From TC-15 sp034437275 (GTDB lineage Bacteria > Chloroflexota > Anaerolineae > Aggregatilineales > Aggregatilineaceae), in the NCBI GenBank assembly GCA_034437275.1, contig DAOTUD010000011.1:1-38971 (forward strand): DNA of 38,971 bases. Direction: 5' to 3'. The notes beneath the pieces are model-generated. The model saw nothing but the letters and a program-made list of their open reading frames with translations, was not told the DNA's origin and did not search any database. The position numbers and the translations under genes are program-made. How positions within the stretch are numbered: position 1 is the first letter of the stretch; the number at the start of each line of letters is the position of its first letter. Of the stretch, positions 15,261 to 23,076 are shown piece after piece.

Positions 15261-16223
15261 TTGAACGAACAACTGCACGGCCTGGTCATCCGGACCCAAA
15301 GCGGTTTTTTTACCGTTGAGACTCCACGAGGCTCCATCGTCTGCCAGCTTCGGGGCCGGCTCAAAGAACAGCACAAAGAAACCGACCTGGTGGCGCTGGG
15401 CGACCGTGTCACCGTCGAGCGCCTGGAACGCGAACGCGAGGCCGACACGGTCGGGGGCGTGATCGTGGACGTGGACGAGCGCGACCGGGTGCTGTCGCGG
15501 GTGGCCCCGTCGTCGGCAGTCGGCACCTCGGCGGAGCGCGAGCAGGTGATCATCGCCAACCCGGATCAGGCGATGTTCGTCTTCGCCGCTGTCGAACCTG
15601 CGCCCCGCCTGCGGATACTGGACCGCTTCCTGGTCGCCGCCGAAAAGGCCGGCCTCCCGGAGATTCGGGTGTGTGTCAACAAGATCGACCTGCTGCCGGA
15701 TTACGCCGAAAGCCTCGGCCCGCAGTTCGCCATCTACGCGGACATCGGCTACCCGGTGCTGTATGTCAGCGCCGAGACCGGCCAGGGTATCGACCTGCTG
15801 CGCGACGCGCTGCGCGACAAAATCTCGGTGTTCACCGGGCCATCCGGTGTGGGCAAAACCAGCCTGCTCAACGCGATCCAGCCGGACCTGGGCCGCCATG
15901 TCCGCGATGTGAGCCAGGCCACCACCAAAGGCCGCCACACCACGCGCTACAGCGAGTTGGTCCCGCTGCTCGACGGCGGCTACATCGCCGACACACCCGG
16001 CATCCGCACCATCTCGCCCTGGGATGTCGAGCCGGACGAACTCGACGGCTACTACGTCGAGATCGCCGAGCATGTGCCCCACTGCAAATTTCAGGACTGC
16101 ACGCACACGCACGAACCGGGCTGCGCGGTCCGCGCGGCGCTGGAGCGCGGCGAGATCCACCCGCAGCGCTACGACAGCTACCTGCGGCTGCGCGAGGCGC
16201 TGGAGGACGAGTATATTTATTAG
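15261..16223 (+). CDS. rsgA: Ribosome small-subunit-dependent GTPase RsgA
   Basis: The product is 320 residues from TTG 15261, preceded by AAAGGGA. RsgA is a circularly permuted GTPase that helps mature the 30S subunit. After an OB-fold N-terminus, the G motifs appear in permuted order: G4 'NKID' at 140-143, G1 'GPSGVGKTS' at 193-201, G2 within 'GRHTT' near 224-228 and G3 'DTPG' at 244-247. The C-terminal zinc site is in 'HCKFQDCTHTHEPGC' (Cys275, Cys280, His282, Cys288). All key residues are present and the length is normal. Confidence 0.97.
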   Translation: MNEQLHGLVIRTQSGFFTVETPRGSIVCQLRGRLKEQHKETDLVALGDRVTVERLEREREADTVGGVIVDVDERDRVLSRVAPSSAVGTSAEREQVIIANPDQAMFVFAAVEPAPRLRILDRFLVAAEKAGLPEIRVCVNKIDLLPDYAESLGPQFAIYADIGYPVLYVSAETGQGIDLLRDALRDKISVFTGPSGVGKTSLLNAIQPDLGRHVRDVSQATTKGRHTTRYSELVPLLDGGYIADTPGIRTISPWDVEPDELDGYYVEIAEHVPHCKFQDCTHTHEPGCAVRAALERGEIHPQRYDSYLRLREALEDEYIY

Positions 16224-16240
16224 CGCGCGCGGTTTTCCAC

Positions 16241-16246
16241 TATAAT
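16241..16246 (+). promoter_or_regulatory. Possible -10 element for the MFS-lutA unit
   Basis: A perfect TATAAT lies 72 nt upstream of the MFS start codon, in the gap after rsgA. The matching -35 region is weak, so this is tentative. Confidence 0.4.
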
Positions 16247-16317
16247 CGGCGGGGGCAGGATACCGGTTACCACTGTCCCGCTGATTTTAGCTCTTTTTAA
16301 CACGTCAGGAAGCCACT

Positions 16318-17532
16318 ATGTCATCACCCACAGCACCCGCCAACAGCACCCGTCTGCGCGTCGAACTCCCGGCGCTGACCGCCGCCCGCACCGCGCTCAA
16401 CACCGCGATCCGCATGGTGTACCCGTTCCTGCCGCGCATCGCGCGCGGGCTGGGCGTCGACCTGGAAGCCATCGCCCTGATTGTGACGGCGCGCTCCGGG
16501 CTGGGGCTGTTCGGCCCGGTGTTCGGATCGCTGGCCGACCGCCGGGGCCGCAAAAACGCGATCCTGATCGCGCTGGCGCTGTTCACCGCCGCGATGTCGC
16601 TGGTGTTCGTGTGGCCCAGCTACCCGGCGCTGTTCGTCGGGCTGCTGCTGGGCGGCGTAAGCAAGCTGATCTTCGATTCGGCCATGCAGGCCTACATCGG
16701 CGACCGGGTGGACTACCGGCGGCGCGGGTTGGCGATTGCGGTGACGGAACTGGCGTGGTCCGGGGCGTTTCTGATCGGCGTGCCGGTCATCGGCTGGCTG
16801 ATCGCGCGCACCGGCCAATGGTACGCGCCGTTTCCGCTGCTGGCGGCGTGGGGCTTGCTGGCGGGGGTGCTGCTGTGGCGCGTGCTGCCCGGCGACGCCA
16901 ACGACGCCGGCCAACGCTCGCCGCTGCCGTTTATGCGCGGCGTGCGCTTGATCCTCAGCCACCGGTCGGCGCTGGCCGGGCTGGCGATTGGCCTGCTGAT
17001 CAGCCTGGGCAACGAGGTCGTGATGATTGTGTTCGGCGCGTGGATGGAAAACTCGTTTGGGCTGGAGGTCGCGGCGTTGGGGGCGGCGTCGGCGGTGATC
17101 GGCGTGGCCGAACTGGTGTCGGAGGGCGCGGTGGGCGGCTTCGTTGACCGCGTAGGCAAGCGGCGCGCGGTGGCGATTGGCATCATCACCAACGCGGCGG
17201 CGTGCGTGCTGCTGCCGGTGCTGGGCTTCGGCGTCGAGGGGGCGCTGGTCGGGCTGTTCGTGTTCTTCCTGACGTTCGAGTTTGCGCTGGTGAGCGCCAT
17301 CCCGCTGATGACGGAACTGGTGCCCGATGCGCGCGCGACGTTGATGGCCGGGAACCTGGCGGCACACTCCGCCGGGCGCATGATCGGCGCGCTGGCCGGG
17401 CCGCCGCTGTTCACGCTGGGACTGCTGGCCAACGGGATCGCCGCCGCCGGGATCAACCTGCTGGCGCTGGTGGTGCTGGTGCTGTTCCTGCGCGAAGGTG
17501 GTGGCGATCAGGCCGCGGATAGTGTAGCGTAG
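16318..17532 (+). CDS. Major facilitator superfamily transporter
   Basis: The product is 404 residues from ATG 16318, preceded by AGGAA. It has about twelve hydrophobic segments. The MFS signature loop between helices 2 and 3 is visible as 'GSLADRRGRKNAIL' near residue 65, and its pseudo-repeat in the second half as 'GGFVDRVGKRRAVAIG'. It is an inner-membrane secondary transporter; substrate cannot be read from sequence. It is 19 nt upstream of the LutA-like gene and probably co-transcribed. A link to lactate or another organic acid is only suggested by that neighbour. Confidence 0.9.
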   Translation: MSSPTAPANSTRLRVELPALTAARTALNTAIRMVYPFLPRIARGLGVDLEAIALIVTARSGLGLFGPVFGSLADRRGRKNAILIALALFTAAMSLVFVWPSYPALFVGLLLGGVSKLIFDSAMQAYIGDRVDYRRRGLAIAVTELAWSGAFLIGVPVIGWLIARTGQWYAPFPLLAAWGLLAGVLLWRVLPGDANDAGQRSPLPFMRGVRLILSHRSALAGLAIGLLISLGNEVVMIVFGAWMENSFGLEVAALGAASAVIGVAELVSEGAVGGFVDRVGKRRAVAIGIITNAAACVLLPVLGFGVEGALVGLFVFFLTFEFALVSAIPLMTELVPDARATLMAGNLAAHSAGRMIGALAGPPLFTLGLLANGIAAAGINLLALVVLVLFLREGGGDQAADSVA

Positions 17533-17551
17533 CGAGTGGATAGGACATCCG

Positions 17552-18274
17552 ATGACCACATCCCAACGGGTCGCCCTGATGGTGACCTGCCTCGTCGACC
17601 AGATCATGCCGGAAGCCGGGATCGCGGCGGTGAAGCTGCTGCGGCGTGCGGGCTGTGCGGTGGACTTTCCGCGCCAGCAGACCTGCTGCGGCCAGCCGTT
17701 CTTTAACAGCGGCTTCCAGGGGCAGGCGGCACAGCTTGCCCGGCGCGCGGTCGCCATCTTCGAGCATTACGACGCGGTGGTGCTGCCCAGCGGTTCCTGC
17801 GCCGCCATGATCCGCACCGAATACGCGCACCTGCTCGGCCCGGCCTGGCACGCCCGCGCCGCAGCCCTGGCCGCCAAGACCTTCGAGTTGGGCGAGTTCC
17901 TGGTGCATCAGGCCGGGTGGCAGCCGCCGCGCGCCGCACACGCGCCGCGCGTGACGTATCACGACTCGTGCCACATGAACCGCCTGCTCGGGCTGCGCGA
18001 CGAGCCGCGCCACCTGCTCCGGGCGGCGGGTTGCACCCTGGTCGAGATGGACGAGTCCGACCGCTGCTGCGGCTTTGGCGGCGTGTTCTCGGTGCGGATG
18101 CCGGACGTGTCCAACGCGATGACCGCCGAGAAGCTGCGCCGCGCCCAGGCCACCGGGGCCGGCCTGCTGGTCACGTCCGATCCCGGCTGCCTGATGCAGA
18201 TGCGCGGCATGGTAAAAGACAGCGGCGTGCGCATCGTGCATACCGCCGTGCTGCTGGAGGAACTCACGCGGTAG
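17552..18274 (+). CDS. lutA: (Fe-S)-binding protein, LutA/YkgE-like
   Basis: The product is 240 residues. It contains two cysteine-rich (CCG) domains characteristic of LutA and glycolate oxidase subunit GlcF: 'QQTCCGQPFFNSG' near 42-54, then 'YHDSCHMNRLLG' and 'DRCCGFGGVFSV' with 'TSDPGCLMQM' later. LutA works with LutB and LutC to oxidise L-lactate. No LutB or LutC gene is adjacent; a LutB-like gene is about 11 kb away on the other strand. It follows the MFS transporter by 19 nt. A hairpin after it probably ends both this unit and the convergent amylase operon. Confidence 0.88.
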   Translation: MTTSQRVALMVTCLVDQIMPEAGIAAVKLLRRAGCAVDFPRQQTCCGQPFFNSGFQGQAAQLARRAVAIFEHYDAVVLPSGSCAAMIRTEYAHLLGPAWHARAAALAAKTFELGEFLVHQAGWQPPRAAHAPRVTYHDSCHMNRLLGLRDEPRHLLRAAGCTLVEMDESDRCCGFGGVFSVRMPDVSNAMTAEKLRRAQATGAGLLVTSDPGCLMQMRGMVKDSGVRIVHTAVLLEELTR

Positions 18275-18325
18275 GCGTCCCCCCTCCCCGGCTGCCGCAC
18301 GCCAACGCCCCAACGCATAATGCAT

Positions 18326-18360
18326 CAGGGGCGCATCGCGTCGATACGCCCCTGTGTCTT
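18326..18360. terminator. Bidirectional terminator hairpin between lutA and the amylase gene
   Basis: CAGGGGCG (18326-18333) pairs with CGCCCCTG (18347-18354) in an 8-bp perfect stem, with ATCG/CGAT pairing further inside. Flanking T-runs are short. It sits between convergent genes, where a shared terminator is expected. Confidence 0.55.
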
Positions 18361-18384
18361 GCGCTGTGGCGACCCGGCGCAGCG

Positions 18385-21300
18385 TTAGCCCGCGTCGCAG
18401 TTGTCCAGGTCGCGCCATTTCTCCACGACGTGATCGACCACCAGCTCGTTCGCGTCCTCCGGGAAGACCACGTTCAGCTTGCGGTTGGCGATCTCCTCGC
18501 ACTCCGCGCCCTTTTCGACGTAGTCCCAGGCCCCGTTGCGCACGAACTTGTATTCGATGTTGGCCCCTTCGGCCAGTTCGAGCGTGATCGTCCAGCGGGT
18601 GTCGTCGACTTTGGTCATCTCCAGCCCGGCGGGGTCCCAGTGGGGGTAGTCCGGGCCGAGCGCCCCGGCGATGAACACCTGGTCTTCGGGTGGGGTGTAG
18701 TCCGGCACGGTGACGTTGAAGGTCACCGGGACCATCCCCTGCTCGACCTCGACCGGATCGGCGGTGACCGGGTCGGCCTCGTTGAGCGAGGTGTCGACCG
18801 CCGCCACGCCGTAGGTGTACTCTGCGCCCTCCGCGACCGCCTTATCCACGAACCGGTTGGCGTCCTCGGCCAGCACCTCGCCGATCTGCTCGGTGGAGCC
18901 GTCCGCGCCGGTGCGGGTGATGCGGTAGGCGTAGATGTCATCGGCGGGGGAGGCGTCCCACTCCACGATCACGCCGGACAGCGTCGCGCGCGTGATGGTC
19001 ACGGCGGCGGGCGGTTCGGGGGCGGTGGTGTCGTCGGATGCCTCGACGATCAGCATCGGGTAGGTGCCGTCCTGGTAGGTGGCGACGTTCCAGCTTTCGC
19101 CCGCGTTGGTGCTGAAGCGGGCCAGCATGGTGTACTCGCCGGGGGCCTGCGGCTCGAACGTGTAGGCGTAGACGTCTGCGCCGTTGAGGTCGTAGACATA
19201 CCCCATCGGCAGCCAATCCGCCCCGGCCAGGTCATCGGTATCGGTCACCAGCGCGGCCTCGGCGCGGATGCCCGGCGTCGCGCCGTCGGCCTCGGTGACG
19301 CCTGCGATGCGCACCCCGGCTTCAAGCTCGACCGTCGCGCCAATCACCAGCGGCAGCGTGATCGGTTCGTAGTCCTGCGCGGGGGCGTCGGGTTCGTCGC
19401 CGATGTAGAACGTCGCGTCGATCGCAGCGCTGGGGATGGCCATCACGCTGCTGCTCAGATCGCCGGTCAGCCCGTCCGTGCCGACCGCCGCGACGGCGTA
19501 GTAGTAGCGGAAGCCGTTGATCACGCTGTCGTCGGTATAGCTGGCGTCCGTGATCACGTCCGACACCGGCTCGAAGCCGCCGACCGCCACCGGGCTGCGA
19601 TAGACCTTGTAGCCTGCGGACACATCGACCGGCTCCCAGCTCAGCCTGACGGCATTGTTCTGGCCTGCGGCGGCCAGGTCTGCCGGGACGTCGGGCGCGA
19701 TGAAGGGCGCGCCGGCGGTGACAGTCCACACGTTGCCGCGCGTGGCGTCCACGCGGACGGTGACCGCGCCTGCGCCGGTCGTGACCGCGTCCGCCGCGAA
19801 CAGCGGTTCGAGTGTGAGCCTGTCTGGGACCAGCCCGGCCAGCGACAGATCGACCTCCTGCGCGGCGTCGCCGTTGTTGAGCACGACCAGCGCCGCGTTG
19901 CCTGCCGCCGCATCGACGCGCAGGAAGGCGTACACCCCGGTGTCGTCATCGGTGAGCAGCGTGATCATGTCGCCCTCGCGCAAGGCCGGGTTGGCGCTGC
20001 GCAGGTCCGCAATCTGGCGGTAGTAGGCCAGCATGAACGGGTTGGGCGGCGGGTAGTGGTCGCCGCTGGTGTCCGTCCAGGGATAGGGCGCGCGGTTGTA
20101 CGGGTCGTCCTGGATGTTGCCGCCGCTGTCGGGCACGCTGGGCGCATCGATGGCGATCTCGTCGCCGTAGTAGACCATCGGCGCGCCGGGCAGCGTGAAC
20201 TGCAACAGCGCGGCGAGCTGCTGCGCGCGCAGGTCGTTGTCCAGCACGTAGAACACGCGCGACGTGTCGTGGCTGCCGAGCAGGTTCATCATGGCGTGGT
20301 AGGCCATCGGCGGGTAGTCTTCCTCGATGGCGCGGATCAGCCCGTCGACCGCGCTCGGCGCAAGGGCGTAAATTATGCGGTCGCCGTTGGCGTCGTTGTC
20401 CATGTACATTTCATCCCGCGCGAAGCCCAGGATGCCGGTCCGCAGCCGGTAGTTCATCACCGAGTCCCACTCCTTGCCGAGCAGCCACCTGGTGGCGTCG
20501 TCCCACTCCTCGCCGATGATCACGGTTTCGGCGTTGATCTCGCGCACAATCGCGCGGAACGGCTCCCAGTACAGCGTGCCGGTGCCGCCGGCGTCGATGT
20601 CCCCGGCCACGTCCAGCCGCCAGCCGCCGATGCCTTCCTTGCCCCAGATGCGGGCCACGCTGTCCTCGTCCAGGAAGAAATACTGGCGCGGCTCCAGCAG
20701 GTCGTTGTTGATCTTGGGGATGCTGTCGTAGCCAGCCCACGAGACGTAATACGTGTTGCCGTTGCCGTCATCGACGCAGGCGTCCGGCTGGTTGCCGCGT
20801 GGCCGGGTGAAGAAGAACCACTCGCGCCAGGGCGAGTCCAGGCTTTCGCACGCGCCGTCGGTGTCGAAGCGGTGGTAGCGGTCGAAGAAGTAACTGTCGC
20901 TGGAGAGGTGGTTGAAGACCGCGTCGAGGATGATCACCATGCCGCGCGCCTCGGCTTCCTCTACCAGCGTGCGGAACGTGTCGATATCGCCCAGGATGGG
21001 ATCGACCGTCTTGAAGTCGGCGGTGTCGTAGCGGTGGTTGGAGCGCGCCTCGAAGACCGGGTTCAGGTAGAGCGCGGTCACGCCCAGGTCTTCCAGGTAA
21101 TCCAGCTTGTCGATGACCCCCGCCAGATCGCCGCCGTAGAAGTCGCTGTTGTAGTACGGCACGCCGCCGGGCGTGGTGTCGACGCGCCCGTCGAGCATCG
21201 GCTCGTTCCACGTCTCGTGGAAGTACAGCGGCAGGTTGCCGTAGAACACGTCGGAATCGTCCGCCGGGTCGTTGGTGGGGTTCCCGTTGCGGAAGCGGTC

Positions 21301-21870
21301 CGGGAAAATCTGGTAAATCACGGCGTTACGCATCCACTCCGGCGTGTAAAATTCCGAGTCGTACACCGTGATCTGGTAGCTCAGGTTGGGGCTGGTGTCG
21401 TACACCTGGCCGGGGCCGCCTTCGCGTGCCGGGTGCAGCGGGCCGAGTCCGTCCTCGGGGCGGGTGTCGTCCTCGTAGTAGATCGTCTGGCCGCCCTTGC
21501 GCACCAGGAAGCGGTACCAGTAGATCGTCGGCTTGCGCCCCACGTCGAGCGCAGCTTCCCAGATATCGTAGCCGTCGGGCGTGGTGTTGGCGACCTCGAA
21601 CTCGACGAGGTCCTGGCTGTCGGTCGCCCAGTTGTAGACGTTAGCCGCCACTGCGTCGACGTCGTTGGCCGCCGTGCGGAAGCGCAGGGTCACGCGGCTT
21701 TCGATGGGCACCGCCCCCACCGGGACGCGGTACAGGTCGTCGCGGCTGTCGTGCAGCAGCGCCGCGCGGTCGATGTTGCCGTCCTGGGCGTGGGCGGGCA
21801 GCAGTGGCAGCGGCAGCAGCGCCAGTGCCAGCACGACCAGCAGCACACGATACAAAGCATTGTTACGCAT
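18385..21870 (-). CDS. Secreted GH13 alpha-amylase/neopullulanase-type enzyme with FnIII and CBM20 domains
   Basis: The product is 1161 residues from ATG 21870, with AAGGAG about ten bases upstream. A Sec signal occupies 1-29 ('LPAHAQD'). An N-terminal CBM34-like beta domain spans about 35-165. The GH13 catalytic barrel, about 180-640, carries 'YQIFPDRF' at 186-193, region I 'DAVFNH' at 316-321, nucleophile Asp420 in 'GWRLD', acid/base Glu454 in 'IIGEEWDD' and Asp535 in 'GSHDTSR'. A C-terminal barrel-cap beta domain and two FnIII-like modules (about 727-815 and 950-1045) follow. The last 115 residues resemble a CBM20 starch-binding domain ('VTFNVTVPDYTP', 'EYKFVRNG'). It hydrolyses extracellular alpha-glucan for the ABC transporter encoded just upstream. 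All catalytic residues are present. Confidence 0.94.
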   Translation of the reverse strand: MRNNALYRVLLVVLALALLPLPLLPAHAQDGNIDRAALLHDSRDDLYRVPVGAVPIESRVTLRFRTAANDVDAVAANVYNWATDSQDLVEFEVANTTPDGYDIWEAALDVGRKPTIYWYRFLVRKGGQTIYYEDDTRPEDGLGPLHPAREGGPGQVYDTSPNLSYQITVYDSEFYTPEWMRNAVIYQIFPDRFRNGNPTNDPADDSDVFYGNLPLYFHETWNEPMLDGRVDTTPGGVPYYNSDFYGGDLAGVIDKLDYLEDLGVTALYLNPVFEARSNHRYDTADFKTVDPILGDIDTFRTLVEEAEARGMVIILDAVFNHLSSDSYFFDRYHRFDTDGACESLDSPWREWFFFTRPRGNQPDACVDDGNGNTYYVSWAGYDSIPKINNDLLEPRQYFFLDEDSVARIWGKEGIGGWRLDVAGDIDAGGTGTLYWEPFRAIVREINAETVIIGEEWDDATRWLLGKEWDSVMNYRLRTGILGFARDEMYMDNDANGDRIIYALAPSAVDGLIRAIEEDYPPMAYHAMMNLLGSHDTSRVFYVLDNDLRAQQLAALLQFTLPGAPMVYYGDEIAIDAPSVPDSGGNIQDDPYNRAPYPWTDTSGDHYPPPNPFMLAYYRQIADLRSANPALREGDMITLLTDDDTGVYAFLRVDAAAGNAALVVLNNGDAAQEVDLSLAGLVPDRLTLEPLFAADAVTTGAGAVTVRVDATRGNVWTVTAGAPFIAPDVPADLAAAGQNNAVRLSWEPVDVSAGYKVYRSPVAVGGFEPVSDVITDASYTDDSVINGFRYYYAVAAVGTDGLTGDLSSSVMAIPSAAIDATFYIGDEPDAPAQDYEPITLPLVIGATVELEAGVRIAGVTEADGATPGIRAEAALVTDTDDLAGADWLPMGYVYDLNGADVYAYTFEPQAPGEYTMLARFSTNAGESWNVATYQDGTYPMLIVEASDDTTAPEPPAAVTITRATLSGVIVEWDASPADDIYAYRITRTGADGSTEQIGEVLAEDANRFVDKAVAEGAEYTYGVAAVDTSLNEADPVTADPVEVEQGMVPVTFNVTVPDYTPPEDQVFIAGALGPDYPHWDPAGLEMTKVDDTRWTITLELAEGANIEYKFVRNGAWDYVEKGAECEEIANRKLNVVFPEDANELVVDHVVEKWRDLDNCDAG

Positions 21871-21954
21871 TCGACATTTTCTCCTTATCAAGCAGGGGCG
21901 TAACGCCTACGCCCCTACGGTATTTTTGCCGGTGAGAACTCGCCCTCACCATTT

Positions 21955-22069
21955 GGGCTACCGGTTTACTCCTCCCCGTAAACGGAGAGGGACTACAGCT
22001 TCCGCCTGATTCCCCCTCTCCGCGCGCGGGGAGGGGGCCAGGGGGAGGGGTAAAAAACCGGCCTAGCCC
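21955..22069. repeat. MITE-like palindromic element between malG-type permease and amylase genes
   Basis: Inverted ends are GGGCTACCGGTTTACTCC (from 21955) and a right end whose inverse reads GGGCTAGGCCGGTTTTTTAC (to 22069). Inside is the 'cctccccgtaaacggagaggg' and 'cccctctccgcgcgcggggaggggg' pair shared with other elements. The CTAG in the right end provides the TAG stop of the permease gene at 22063-22065. The element lies inside the operon and could lower expression of the downstream amylase. Confidence 0.6.
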
Positions 22070-23076
22070 TTCACCGAGCCGAGCGTCAGGCCGCTGATCA
22101 GGTACTTGGAGCTGTACAGGAACAGCGCCACGACCGGGATCGTGATCAACACCGACGCCCCGGCGTACAGGCCCCACTCGGTTTGGAAGTTGCCGATGAA
22201 CTCGTTGAGGCCCAGCGGCCACGTTTTCTTGGCGTCGTCGCGCAGGATCACGTTGGCGACCTGCCAGTCCGACCACGCATTCAGGAAGTTGAACAGGAAG
22301 ATCACCGCCAGCGCCGGGGTGGACAACGGCAGGATGATGCGCCAGAAGGTCGAAAGCCGCGTCGCTCCGTCGACCATCGCCGCTTCTTCGAGATCGAAGG
22401 GGATGGTGTCGTAGTAGCCGCGCAGAATCCAGACCGACAGCGGGACCGCCGTCGTCACGTAGGCCAGCGCCAGCCCCAGCACGTTGTTGTACAGGTTCAG
22501 CCGCGCCACGATGATGAAGATCGGGATCAGCAGCATTCCCGCCGGGATCATCTGCGTCGAGAGCAGAATCAACAGGCCGGCGGCGCGCCCCGGGAAGCGC
22601 CAGCGCGAAAACGCATAGGCGCTCGTGGCGGCGATGATCACGCCGATGATCGAGACGGACACCGTGATCACGAAGCTGTTCCACAGCCACAGCGAGAAGT
22701 TATGCTTGGCGAACAGGTTGACGTAGTTGTCGACGGTCGCGTTCTCCGGGATGATCGCCAGCGATGTCGAGAGCAGCGACTGCGTGCTGCGCAGCGACAC
22801 CGTAAACACGCGCGACACCGGGTACACCGTGAACACTGAGTAGCCGATCAGCAAGCCGTGCGCGGGCTTCAGCAGCGCGATCGCGGCCCACAGCCCGACC
22901 AGCGCGCTGAACAGGAACATCCCGAACGAGCCGAGCAAAACGCCGATCAACACCCCGGCAGCCAGCAGGATCGGGGCACCCACCCCGCGCAGCCGCCGCA
23001 CCCACACCCGAAAGGGGGTGTCATACGCGCGTAGATTCCAGTAGTTTTCCAGGTAAAGTGCAAGTGGCTGGTTCAT
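22063..23076 (-). CDS. Carbohydrate ABC transporter permease, MalG type
   Basis: The product is 337 residues. The conserved permease core begins at 'GYSVFTVYPVSRVFTVSLRS' and includes the EAA loop 'EEAAMVDGATRLSTFWRIILPL', which docks on the ATPase subunit. The C-terminus 'LISGLTLGSVKG' is typical of MalG-type proteins. The first 75 residues are an extension, with two extra hydrophobic segments (about 32-52 and 54-70) before the usual first helix. The ATG overlaps the stop of the MalF-type gene by four bases (ATGA), indicating translational coupling. The stop codon lies in the end of the repeat element at 21955-22069. Confidence 0.92.
   Translation of the reverse strand: MNQPLALYLENYWNLRAYDTPFRVWVRRLRGVGAPILLAAGVLIGVLLGSFGMFLFSALVGLWAAIALLKPAHGLLIGYSVFTVYPVSRVFTVSLRSTQSLLSTSLAIIPENATVDNYVNLFAKHNFSLWLWNSFVITVSVSIIGVIIAATSAYAFSRWRFPGRAAGLLILLSTQMIPAGMLLIPIFIIVARLNLYNNVLGLALAYVTTAVPLSVWILRGYYDTIPFDLEEAAMVDGATRLSTFWRIILPLSTPALAVIFLFNFLNAWSDWQVANVILRDDAKKTWPLGLNEFIGNFQTEWGLYAGASVLITIPVVALFLYSSKYLISGLTLGSVKG

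Noticed and set aside
17917..21903. A 1328-codon open frame on the plus strand, mostly opposite the amylase gene
   Set aside because: It is mostly the antisense shadow of the clear GH13 gene; its product is rich in Arg, Val, His and Asp and has no recognisable domain. High GC content produces such frames.
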